This document shows positions 1-7,692 of a DNA stretch of 64,000 nt, piece by piece (the first letter of the stretch is position 1; each line of letters begins with the position of its first letter). Location of the stretch: contig NZ_FAOZ01000006.1 of the NCBI RefSeq assembly GCF_001536285.1, positions 62,001 to 126,000 of the forward strand. Direction: 5' to 3'. The notes beneath the pieces were generated by a model. The model saw only the letters and a list, made by a program, of their open reading frames with translations, searched no databases and had not been told where the DNA came from. The translations under genes and the position numbers were made by a program. The DNA comes from Parafrankia irregularis. Its GTDB lineage: Bacteria; Actinomycetota; Actinomycetes; Frankiales; Frankiaceae.

Positions 1-1
1 C

Positions 2-664
2 ACCGACCCGTCGTACGAGGCGGCGCTGACCAACTACATCGAGGGCGCCCTGGAGGACGAGGACTTCGTCGCGGCCCTCGACACCTACGTCTCGACCCTG
101 GTGGAGCTCGGCCGGCAGAACAGCCTCGCGCAGAAGCTGCTCCAGCTCACGATGCCCGGCATTCCGGACGTCTACCAGGGCCAGGAGCTGTGGGACCACT
201 CGCTGGTCGATCCCGACAACCGGCGTCCGGTCAACTTCGGTGAGCGGACCAAGATGCTCACCGAGCTGGGCGTGGAGCCCGGATCCGAGCTCGCCGCCCC
301 GAAACGCCCGCCCCTGCTCGACGACTCGGGCGCGGCGAAGCTGCTGGTCGTCGCGCGGGCGCTGCGCATCCGCCGGGACCATCCGGAGTGGTTCGGCGAG
401 CACGGCAGCTACCGGCCGCTGTGGGCGTCCGGTTCGGCCGCCGAGCACGTGGTCGCGTTCTGCCGGGCGGAGTCGGTGGTCACCGTCGTCCCGCGGCTTG
501 TGCTCGGGCTGCGGCGTGGCGGCGGCTGGCGTGACACCACCGTCACCCTTCCCGAGGGCCGCTGGGCCGACGTGCTCACCGGCCGCCGGCACGACGGTGG
601 GACCGCCTACGTGCTGCGCCTGCTGCGTGACTTCCCGGTGAGCCTGCTGATCCGCACCCCGTAG
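2..664 (+). CDS. treY: Maltooligosyl trehalose synthase TreY, C-terminal part (gene runs off the left edge)
   Basis: This is the last 220 codons of an open frame that enters from the left edge. The family isomerises the reducing-end alpha-1,4 bond of maltooligosaccharides to alpha,alpha-1,1, giving maltooligosyl trehalose. The segment PGIPDVYQGQELWD followed by SLVDPDNRRPVNF is the characteristic C-terminal signature of TreY in glycoside hydrolase family 13. The catalytic barrel lies outside the window. The TAG stop is the start of a 17-bp tandem repeat, and treZ, the next enzyme of the same pathway, begins 85 bp downstream on the same strand. The two are probably co-transcribed. The product is expected to be cytosolic. 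Confidence 0.93.
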   Translation, partial: TDPSYEAALTNYIEGALEDEDFVAALDTYVSTLVELGRQNSLAQKLLQLTMPGIPDVYQGQELWDHSLVDPDNRRPVNFGERTKMLTELGVEPGSELAAPKRPPLLDDSGAAKLLVVARALRIRRDHPEWFGEHGSYRPLWASGSAAEHVVAFCRAESVVTVVPRLVLGLRRGGGWRDTTVTLPEGRWADVLTGRRHDGGTAYVLRLLRDFPVSLLIRTP

Positions 665-728
665 TTCCAGGGTCGCCGTAGTTCCAGAGCATCCGTAGTT
701 CCAGAGCATCCGTGGTTGCAGGACATCC
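661..728. repeat. 17-bp tandem repeat, four units, between treY and treZ
   Basis: Four 17-bp units lie head to tail at 661-677, 678-694, 695-711 and 712-728. The middle two are identical (gtagttccagagcatcc) and the outer two diverge. A fifth, degenerate unit follows from 729. The first unit contains the treY stop codon. The array ends just before the ribosome binding site of treZ (aggag near 742). Confidence 0.9.
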
Positions 729-749
729 ACGGTTTCAGGACAGGAGACC

Positions 750-2510
750 ATGAGCTACTTCCGGGTGTGGGCACCTGCCGCGAAGACCGTCAGCCTGGTC
801 GTGTCGGACACGGTGCACCAGATGGCCGGTGCCCCCGACGGGTGGTGGACCGTCGAGGTGCCGTCCGCCCGGCACGGGACGGACTACGCCTACCTCCTCG
901 ATGACGGCGAGCAGGAGCTGCCCGACCCGCGGTCAGCCTGGCAGCCGCACGGGGTGCACGGCCGCTCCCGGCTCGTCGACCACGCCCGCTTCCCCTGGAC
1001 GGACGTCCACTGGCGCGGGGTGCCGCTGGCCGGCAGCGTGCTCTACGAGCTCCACGTCGGCACGTTCACGCCGCAGGGCACCTTCGACGCGGCGATCGAG
1101 CGGCTCGACCACCTCGCGGACCTCGGTATCGACATCGTCGAGCTGCTGCCGGTCAACGCGTACCCGGGGCGGCACGGCTGGGGTTATGACGGGGTCGGGC
1201 TGTTCGCCGTCCATGAGCCCTATGGCGGCCCGGAGGGCCTCAAACGCTTCGTGGACGCCGCACACGCCCGCGGCCTCGGCGTGATCATGGACGTCGTCTA
1301 CAACCATCTCGGACCGGACGGCAACTACCTCGGCCGGTTCGGCCCCTATTTCACCGACCGCTACAGCACCCCGTGGGGCCCGGCGGTCAACCTGGACACC
1401 CCCGGTTCGGACGAGGTCCGCGCGTTCATCATCGACAGCGCGCTGGCATGGCTGCGGGACTACCACTGCGACGGGCTACGCCTGGACGCGGTGCACGCGT
1501 TCGTCGACAACCGGGCCCGGCACCTGCTGGAGGAGATCTCCGACGCGGTGCACCGGCTCGGCACCCAGCAACGCCGTCCGCTGTTCGCGGTGGCGGAGTC
1601 CGACCTCAACGACCCGCGGATGATCACCGCACCCGAGGCGGGAGGCCACGGTCTCGACGGGCAGTGGGCGGACGACATCCACCACGCGCTGTGGTCCACC
1701 CTTTCCGGGGAACGGCAGGGCTACTACGGGGACTTCGGCTCGTTCGAGACGCTGAGCAAGGCGCTGAGCTCCGCGTTCGTCCATGACGGTGAGTACTCGA
1801 CGTTCCGCGGTAGGGCCCACGGCCGGCCGGTGCCACGCCGGACACCGGCCTACCGGTTCGTCACGTTCCTGCAGAACCACGACCAGATCGGCAACCGGGC
1901 AACCGGTGACCGCGCCAGCGCCACGCTCAGCGACGGCCGGCTGCGCATCGGAGCCGCGCTGCTGCTCACCGCGCCGTTCACCCCGATGCTGTTCATGGGC
2001 GAGGAGTGGGGGGCCACCACACCGTGGCAGTACTTCACCGACCACACCGACCCGGGGCTCGCGGAGGCGGTGCGGACCGGGCGGCGCGGCGAGTTCGCCG
2101 CCCACGGGTGGGGGCCCCAGGACGTCCCCGACCCGCAGGACCCGGCGACCTTCGAACGGTCCCGGCTGGACTGGGTTGAACGTGACCAGCCCGGTCCCGC
2201 CTCGATGCTCGACTGGCACCGGCGCCTGATCGCCCTGCGCCGGCGGCTCCCGCAGCTCAGTGATCCCGCGCTGGATTCCGTGCGCTGCTCCTACGACGAG
2301 CGAGCGAACTGGTTCGTGCTGCGCCGGCTCTCCCGCGACGGTGACGTCGCCGTGGTGTGCAACCTGGGTACCGAGCGGCAGAGTGTGCCGGTGGACGGGG
2401 TGCCCTTCGACGCGCCGGCGGCCTCCCGGCCCGGCTTCACCTACATGCCCGGCCGGGTCGAACTGGCGGGCGAGTCCGTCGTCGTGGTGCGCCTGCTGCC
2501 GACGGCCTGA
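750..2510 (+). CDS. treZ: Malto-oligosyltrehalose trehalohydrolase TreZ
   Basis: A 586-residue enzyme, the usual length for TreZ. It hydrolyses maltooligosyl trehalose, releasing trehalose and completing the TreY-TreZ route from glycogen. An N-terminal isoamylase-like domain (about residues 1-95) precedes the GH13 barrel. The expected acidic residues are visible: Asp246 in DGLRLDAVHAF, Glu283 in AVAESDLND and Asp378 in QNHDQIGNRA. The ATG at 750 has aggag 6 to 8 bases upstream, which fixes the start. It follows treY on the same strand with only a tandem-repeat spacer, so an operon is likely. Expected cytosolic. Confidence 0.95.
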   Translation: MSYFRVWAPAAKTVSLVVSDTVHQMAGAPDGWWTVEVPSARHGTDYAYLLDDGEQELPDPRSAWQPHGVHGRSRLVDHARFPWTDVHWRGVPLAGSVLYELHVGTFTPQGTFDAAIERLDHLADLGIDIVELLPVNAYPGRHGWGYDGVGLFAVHEPYGGPEGLKRFVDAAHARGLGVIMDVVYNHLGPDGNYLGRFGPYFTDRYSTPWGPAVNLDTPGSDEVRAFIIDSALAWLRDYHCDGLRLDAVHAFVDNRARHLLEEISDAVHRLGTQQRRPLFAVAESDLNDPRMITAPEAGGHGLDGQWADDIHHALWSTLSGERQGYYGDFGSFETLSKALSSAFVHDGEYSTFRGRAHGRPVPRRTPAYRFVTFLQNHDQIGNRATGDRASATLSDGRLRIGAALLLTAPFTPMLFMGEEWGATTPWQYFTDHTDPGLAEAVRTGRRGEFAAHGWGPQDVPDPQDPATFERSRLDWVERDQPGPASMLDWHRRLIALRRRLPQLSDPALDSVRCSYDERANWFVLRRLSRDGDVAVVCNLGTERQSVPVDGVPFDAPAASRPGFTYMPGRVELAGESVVVVRLLPTA

Positions 2511-2592
2511 CCCACTCGCCGGCCCGGCCGGCCCGACGGTCCGGTCGGTGGCCCGGTCGACGACCGGGCCTGCGGGCGGGTCGGCGGGCGGC

Positions 2593-2718
2593 TCAACGGC
2601 CGGGTCGGCGGACGGATCGACGGCGGGCCGCGTTGCGGTTCAGCAGGTAGTACAGCGAGCCGAGCCCGGCAAGGCTGACGATCAGAACACAGATCAGAAG
2701 CAGCACGTACGTGTTCAC
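2593..2718 (-). CDS. Small single-pass membrane protein (hypothetical, 41 aa)
   Basis: A 41-codon frame starts at a GTG on the minus strand. Residues 3-26 form one clear hydrophobic segment (YVLLLICVLIVSLAGLGSLY). It is followed by an Arg-rich cytosolic tail (NRNAARRRSVRRPGR), giving the positive-inside pattern of a single-pass protein with its N-terminus outside. It converges on treZ and diverges from the RibD-like gene. The ribosome binding site is weak and no family is recognised. The membrane-anchor plus basic-tail layout is unlikely to be chance in such GC-rich DNA, but the call rests only on that and on position. Confidence 0.5.
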   Translation of the reverse strand: MNTYVLLLICVLIVSLAGLGSLYYLLNRNAARRRSVRRPGR

Positions 2719-2869
2719 GCATTCATCCTGGCACTCCCGCGGGGACACCGACGGCGGCGGCCCGTGCGGCGCGGTGCTTTCGCCGGGTGCCCGCGGGCGT
2801 CTGGCGGGCCTGGCGAAAGCGCCTGCGGCCGGACACCGGTACCACCGGGTGCCGGCTACAGTCGGGCAG

Positions 2870-3688
2870 ATGCGTGTCCTTCTGTCCACCAGCGCCCCTG
2901 CTGCCACGGGTGCCTTCGGGAGTACACACACAGAGGCGAGCGGAACCGTCGATCTCGACGCCGCGTACGCGCTGCCCGAGCCGGTGCCGGGCGTCCCCCA
3001 CGTACGGTCCAACTTCGTCACCTCCGTCGACGGAGCCATCGAGATCGAAGGCCGGTCGGGCGGGCTCGGCGGACCAGCCGACCGGTTGGTGTTCCGCACC
3101 CTGCGCTGGCTGTCCGACGTGGTGCTGGTCGGCGCGGGCACCGTCCGAGTCGAGGACTACGGCCCTGTTCCCGTGCCGGCCGAACGCCAGGAGCGGCGGG
3201 TCGCCGAAGGACTTGCGGCCGTGCCCCCGGTCGCCGTCGTCAGCGGCCGGCTCGACCTCGACCCGCAGGCCCGGCTGTTCGGCGGGGCGGTACGCCCGCT
3301 GCTGCTGACCTCCGAGGCTGCACCGGCCCAGGCGCGGCGTGCCCTGGAACCGGTCGCGGACATCGTGATCTGTGGGGAACGGACCGTCGAGCCGCCGGCC
3401 GTGCTCGCCGCGCTCGCAGCCCGGGGCCTGCTGCGGGTGCTGACCGAGGGCGGCCCAAGCCTGCATGCCCAGTTCGCCCAGGCCGGGCTGTTGGACGAGG
3501 CCTGCGTGACGCTCGCTCCTGTGCTGGCCGGCCCGGGGCGGCTCGGGATGATGACCGGTCCGGCCTGGGCGACACCGCTCGGCCTGCGGCTCGTGCATGT
3601 GCTCGAGGAGAGCGACGTCCTCTTCCTGCGGCTCGCCCGGACGCCCGGTCCCGATGCCGATTCCGATCCCGACTCGGCCGGGCGGTGA
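2870..3688 (+). CDS. RibD C-terminal-type pyrimidine reductase family protein
   Basis: A 272-residue protein of the RibD_C/dihydrofolate-reductase-like fold. The family uses NAD(P)H, and its best known member reduces the ribosyl side chain of the riboflavin precursor. Family features seen are VRSNFVTSVDGAIEIEG near the N-terminus, DVVLVGAGTVRVEDYGP (nucleotide-binding region) and LRVLTEGGPSLHAQF (the EGG motif). The ATG at 2870 is chosen because homology begins shortly after it; the frame is open further upstream without family similarity. There is no deaminase domain and no riboflavin gene nearby, so the physiological substrate is open. Stand-alone actinobacterial copies are usually annotated only as pyrimidine reductase family. 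Confidence 0.85.
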   Translation: MRVLLSTSAPAATGAFGSTHTEASGTVDLDAAYALPEPVPGVPHVRSNFVTSVDGAIEIEGRSGGLGGPADRLVFRTLRWLSDVVLVGAGTVRVEDYGPVPVPAERQERRVAEGLAAVPPVAVVSGRLDLDPQARLFGGAVRPLLLTSEAAPAQARRALEPVADIVICGERTVEPPAVLAALAARGLLRVLTEGGPSLHAQFAQAGLLDEACVTLAPVLAGPGRLGMMTGPAWATPLGLRLVHVLEESDVLFLRLARTPGPDADSDPDSAGR

Positions 3689-3856
3689 GTTCCGGGACGC
3701 GGTCTCTGGACGACTTCACGTTGTCCACAGTCCGGGTCTGAAGCGGGCCGCCACCATCGGCCACGCCTAGCGTCGATCACGTCCTTCGAGGCCGTGCGAC
3801 CGCCCCGCGGAACGCCGGCCCCGCCCTGACGGATCACTGCAACGGACGGCGGCACA

Positions 3857-4282
3857 ATGCCCTCATCTCAGCCCGGCGCGGCACTCCAGGTCGACACAGC
3901 AACCCAGATCAACACAGCAACCCAGATCGGCGCAGCACCCCAGATCGGCACGGCACCCCAACCCGGCGTCCCGAACCGGTATCTGCAGGCGGTCGAGGCC
4001 GCGCTGGCGGCCGCCGTGGCGGGGCGCCAGGCGGTGTCCGACGCGTTCGATGTGCTGTTCATCGAGGCAACCGCGGGTGGCTGGCAGGGCCGGGTGGCGG
4101 ACGACTGGTGGCGCCAGACCGCGGACCAGCGCGCGGCCGCCCTCGGCAATCTCGAGGCGTGCGTCACCGAGTGCCGCGGTCTGCTCGCCGGCCAGTCCGA
4201 GCTGGTGGGCCTCGACGACCCCCGGGCACGCCATCCCGGCCCGGCCCGGGCGGTGCCCATGGCGCCAGCCGGGCGCCGGTAG
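3857..4282 (+). CDS. Hypothetical protein with N-terminal hexapeptide repeats, possible WXG100-like partner
   Basis: 141 residues. The first about 36 form a low-complexity run of six-residue repeats (DTATQI, NTATQI, GAAPQI, GTAPQP) encoded by an 18-bp tandem repeat. Residues about 40-115 are mostly helical: an Ala-rich helix, then GGWQGRVADDWW, then another Ala/Glu-rich helix. Helix, Trp-containing turn, helix is the layout of WXG100/ESX proteins, although the exact W-x-G spacing is not classical. It lies 31 bp upstream of a much larger gene on the same strand, the common arrangement of an ESX-type small partner and large substrate. No secretion machinery is in the window, so the role is inference. 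Confidence 0.6.
   Translation: MPSSQPGAALQVDTATQINTATQIGAAPQIGTAPQPGVPNRYLQAVEAALAAAVAGRQAVSDAFDVLFIEATAGGWQGRVADDWWRQTADQRAAALGNLEACVTECRGLLAGQSELVGLDDPRARHPGPARAVPMAPAGRR
3875..3964. repeat. 18-bp tandem repeat, five units, inside the coding region at 3857
   Basis: Units at 3875-3892, 3893-3910, 3911-3928, 3929-3946 and 3947-3964. Units two and three differ only at the first base (gacacagcaacccagatc, aacacagcaacccagatc). The period is a multiple of three, so the array encodes in-frame hexapeptides. Confidence 0.9.
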
Positions 4283-4313
4283 GCAGCGCAGGCAGCGGGC
4301 CAGGTCCACGCCC

Positions 4314-6353
4314 ATGCCCATGTCAGGCGACCGCGTCGTCGTCGATCCCGAGACGCTGCAACGAATGATCAGCAAGCTGGGTGATCTCCGTGGCACCCTG
4401 CAGGCACAGGCGCAGGTACTGACGGCGCAGGTCGCCGCCGTTCCGCTGGCAGTGGACACACCGAACCGGCTGCGGGCCGTCGACACCTGGGCCGCGGAGC
4501 AGGAGGCCCGGCTGCACCGCCGCCTGGTGCTGGCACAGGCCGCCGACCCGGCGGTCCGGGACAGTCCACGTCTGGTCTTCCTGCCCACCTCGTCCGACCG
4601 GTATGAGACCTCCGAGCAGGCGTCAGGCGCTGGCCGAGCGCTCGCGGAGGAACTGCTGCGCCCCGATCCCGATCGCCCGGGCGGCCAGCGGATCACCACC
4701 GCCCTCACCGACCTCGGGGCACGGGTCGCCGACCCGGACTTCGTGGCCGGGTTCTTCGACCGGCTGGGTCCCACCGGCCTCGCCCGCCTGTTGTACCGGC
4801 TGTTCGTGCCGGCGGGGCCGGCCGCCCAGCAGCGGGCGGCGGTCATCCTCGGGCGTGGGCTCGCCACGTACAGCGGGGTGCGGGATCTGGCCGGGGGGTG
4901 GCTGCGTGGGTTCAATCGGGCGGGCCGTCCCGGCGAGGTCGAGACGTCCCTGCTGGGTCCGCTGCTGGCACACGGGCAGTTCGCGCCCGCGTTGCTCGAG
5001 CGCCTCGGGGATCTGTTCTTCGGCACGGCTGACGGCTCGCTGCACGACGCCGGCCTGCGGCCGGGCCCGCGGGGCACCGCCGACGGGAGCCGGTGGACCG
5101 CCGGTTCCATGCACCGGGACTACGCCGCCGCACTTCTGCGGGCGATCGCGGCACAGCCGCGACTGGCCGCGGAGTTCGCCACCCGCCACCTCTCCCATCT
5201 CCTGTCCGCGTCCCATCTGCAGGGTGGCGGCCTGGCCCGCGCCCTGCGCCCGGACGGCGACGCCTGGTCCGCGCAGCTCGAGCCCGCGCGCGCGGCCCTG
5301 ATCGCCGCGGCGGGCGGCTCGGCGGCACGCCACGACCAGCCTGCCGCGGCGCGGGAGTTCGTCGTCCGGCTCGTCGAGATGACGGCCGGGCCCGATGCCG
5401 CGCACGTGTCCGCGCACATGCGGGCGGCTTTCGGCCAGATCCTCCACGCCTGGCGGGATGATCTCTACGCCGCGGTGACCTCTCCGCTGCCGCCCGACAC
5501 CTCGGCACCGGGCCTGGGCCTCACGCCGGGGCAGTGGGCCACGCTGCTCCGCGAGAGCCTGCGCGGTGGCGCCAGCGCCCCGCTGCTGGCGGCCGACGCG
5601 GTGACCTTCGCCGCCGGTCTCGACCTGCGGGCGTGGGAGCAGACCCGCGGCTACAACCGGCCCGACACGGGCTACTACCCGGCCAGCCCGCGGGCCCTGG
5701 CCTACCACCAGTCCAACGAGGTGGCGACGTTCTTCGGGGCCGCTCTCACGGATGTGGCGGAGGCGGAGCTCCGTGACCACGCCGCGAACGTGGCGGCGCA
5801 CCAGCGGCGCACCGCGGTGCTGCTGGACGTGCTGGCGGAGACCGTGAAATCGATCGACGCCACGAGCCTGGTACGCACCCTGGCGAATCTCGCCCGCGGG
5901 CTGACCGTCGAGATCGTCGAGGACCGGATCCGAAGGGCCACCGCGGACCAGCCCACCGGTCCCGCCCGGGAGGTCCTGGCGGAGCTGCGGGCCGGGCTGC
6001 GGCGCTTCCCTGACTGGCAGGCCCGCTACCGTGCCTCGGTCACGGACCTGTGGCGGCGCCGTGGCAGCGATCCGCTCCGGCCGGTCCTGGTCACGACGGC
6101 CGACGGCGCGACCCGCGTCTACACCGGCGATCCCCGCGCCGACGGCTTCATCGCGGGCCCGGCGGACGACTTCCTCGGCCCCACGGACGAGCCGATCGCC
6201 GTCGAGGCCATGAGCCGCGGCCAGCGGGCGGCCTACGAGCGCTGGCTGGCCAGCCCTGCGATCGTGGCGAACAACGACCGGGTCGCCTCGATACTCGGCG
6301 TGCTGCCCTCGGACGTGGTGCCCGGGTGGGCGCCGGACTGGGCCCGGCCGTGA
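4314..6353 (+). CDS. Large hypothetical protein, ESX/WXG-effector-like
   Basis: 679 residues from ATG 4314; a second ATG at 4320 is equally possible. Residues about 5-70 are two predicted helices (DPETLQRMISKLGDL and following), like the N-terminal helical pairs of WXG/LXG-type secreted proteins. The middle (about 125-480) has segments such as DPDFVAGFFDRLGPTGLARL and WATLLRESLRGGASAPLL. These resemble large Streptomyces proteins of the kind grouped as DUF6571, an assignment made from memory. No signal peptide, membrane span or recognisable C-terminal toxin domain was seen. It is paired with the gene at 3857. Secretion by a type VII system is a guess from layout. Confidence 0.7.
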   Translation: MPMSGDRVVVDPETLQRMISKLGDLRGTLQAQAQVLTAQVAAVPLAVDTPNRLRAVDTWAAEQEARLHRRLVLAQAADPAVRDSPRLVFLPTSSDRYETSEQASGAGRALAEELLRPDPDRPGGQRITTALTDLGARVADPDFVAGFFDRLGPTGLARLLYRLFVPAGPAAQQRAAVILGRGLATYSGVRDLAGGWLRGFNRAGRPGEVETSLLGPLLAHGQFAPALLERLGDLFFGTADGSLHDAGLRPGPRGTADGSRWTAGSMHRDYAAALLRAIAAQPRLAAEFATRHLSHLLSASHLQGGGLARALRPDGDAWSAQLEPARAALIAAAGGSAARHDQPAAAREFVVRLVEMTAGPDAAHVSAHMRAAFGQILHAWRDDLYAAVTSPLPPDTSAPGLGLTPGQWATLLRESLRGGASAPLLAADAVTFAAGLDLRAWEQTRGYNRPDTGYYPASPRALAYHQSNEVATFFGAALTDVAEAELRDHAANVAAHQRRTAVLLDVLAETVKSIDATSLVRTLANLARGLTVEIVEDRIRRATADQPTGPAREVLAELRAGLRRFPDWQARYRASVTDLWRRRGSDPLRPVLVTTADGATRVYTGDPRADGFIAGPADDFLGPTDEPIAVEAMSRGQRAAYERWLASPAIVANNDRVASILGVLPSDVVPGWAPDWARP

Positions 6354-6386
6354 CCGCCGGCAGCCCGGGTCCGCGCGCCTCCCTCC

Positions 6387-6420
6387 GTGTCCGCGGCCGC
6401 GGCGGTGTCCGCGGCCGCGC
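6387..6420. repeat. Direct repeat of a GC palindrome between convergent genes
   Basis: The segment gtgtccgcggccgcgg occurs at 6387-6402, and a near copy lies at 6405-6420. Each contains the self-complementary ccgcggccgcgg. The repeats lie between the convergent ends of the 4314 gene and ligC, where a two-way terminator would be expected. That function is only a possibility. Confidence 0.45.
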
Positions 6421-6439
6421 CGGTCAACCGACCTTTCGG

Positions 6440-7603
6440 TCAGCCACCCGAACCACTCAGAACGTCGGCGATCTCGAACCCGATTGGGCGTTCGAGCTGC
6501 TCGTAGGTGCACTCGAGCGGATCACGGTCCGGGCGGAACCGAACGAACTGGGTGGTGTGCCGGAACCGCGGGCCCTCCATGTGGTCGTAGCGCACCTCGA
6601 CGACACGCTCCGGGCGCAGCGGGACGAACGACAGGTCCCGGCCGCGGGCCCACCTGCTCTCCCCGGCGTCCCACGGAGTCCGCGTGGCCGCGCCGTCCGC
6701 GCCCTCGGTGCCGTCCGAGCCGCCGGGCCGGGCCCACGGGTGATCGTCGATCGCCGTCACCAGGGGCGCGAGCTCGCCGACCAGTTCGCGGCGGCGCGCC
6801 ATCGGGAACGCCGAGGTGACCCCGACCGACAGCAGCGACGATCCGTCATAGAGCCCCAGCAGCAGGGAGCCGACCGCCGCCGGGTCGTTCTTGTACGGCC
6901 GGTAGCCGGCCACGACGCAGTCGGCCGTGCGCTCGTGCTTGACCTTGATCATGGCTCGTTTGTCTGGTTCGTAGTGCCCGGCCGGCGGCTTGGCGACCAG
7001 GCCGTCGAGCCCGGCGCCCTCGAAGCGCCGGAACCAGTCCGCGGCCAGGTCCGGGTCGTCCGTCGCCGGGGTGAGGTAGACACCAGCCGGAGGGCGGCCC
7101 GGCGGGAGCTGTGTGTCGGCCGGCCCGGACCCCGGCGGGGGCGAGCTCGCCACGCCTGGGCCCGTCCGGCCCGCGAGCAGGTCCTCCAGGGCTGCACGCC
7201 GCCGCGCGAGCGGCTCCCCGACCAGTGCCGTGTCACCGAGCGCGAGCAGGTCGAAGGCCACGAAGGACACCGGTGTCTCCCGCGCGAGCCGATCCACCCG
7301 GCTGGCCGCCGGATGAACGCGCTGGCTGAGCTCCTCGAAGTCGAGGCCGCCGGGGGCGATGACCACGATCTCGCCGTCCAGCACACAGCGTTCCGGCAGA
7401 ACTGCCAGCAGGATCTCGACCAGCTCGGGAAAGTACCTGGTCATGGGCCGGGTGTTACGGGAGGTGATCTCCAGCTCCGCGCCGTCACGGAACACCAGCG
7501 CCCGGAATCCGTCCCATTTCGGCTCGTACAGCATGCCCGGTGGGATCGCGGACGCGGCCCGCGCGAGCATCGGCTTCACCGGCGGCATCACGGGAAGATC
7601 CAT
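6440..7603 (-). CDS. ligC: ATP-dependent DNA ligase (LigC type)
   Basis: 387 residues. Motif I of ATP-dependent ligases is visible as EPKWDGFR, with the adenylated lysine at Lys29. It is followed by ITSRNTRPMTRYFPEL (motif Ia region), VLDGEIVV (motif III) and DGLVAKP (motif IV). The C-terminal OB-fold domain (about 240-387) contains RPERVVEVRYDHMEGPRFRH and ends with a hydrophilic tail. Length and order match mycobacterial LigC rather than the multidomain LigD. It would seal nicks in repair; the family is dispensable where NAD-dependent LigA is present. The start MDLPVMPPVKPMLA is preferred over the frame's earlier codon because LigC homologues begin there. It is convergent with the upstream plus-strand gene and divergent from cysC. 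Confidence 0.9.
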   Translation of the reverse strand: MDLPVMPPVKPMLARAASAIPPGMLYEPKWDGFRALVFRDGAELEITSRNTRPMTRYFPELVEILLAVLPERCVLDGEIVVIAPGGLDFEELSQRVHPAASRVDRLARETPVSFVAFDLLALGDTALVGEPLARRRAALEDLLAGRTGPGVASSPPPGSGPADTQLPPGRPPAGVYLTPATDDPDLAADWFRRFEGAGLDGLVAKPPAGHYEPDKRAMIKVKHERTADCVVAGYRPYKNDPAAVGSLLLGLYDGSSLLSVGVTSAFPMARRRELVGELAPLVTAIDDHPWARPGGSDGTEGADGAATRTPWDAGESRWARGRDLSFVPLRPERVVEVRYDHMEGPRFRHTTQFVRFRPDRDPLECTYEQLERPIGFEIADVLSGSGG

Positions 7604-7692
7604 GTGCGGATACTCCCGCACCGCACCGGTCTGCCGCGAGCGTGTCGCGACCCGGAACGCGGCCGAGTGGCCGAGCCGCTACCGTCGCGAGT

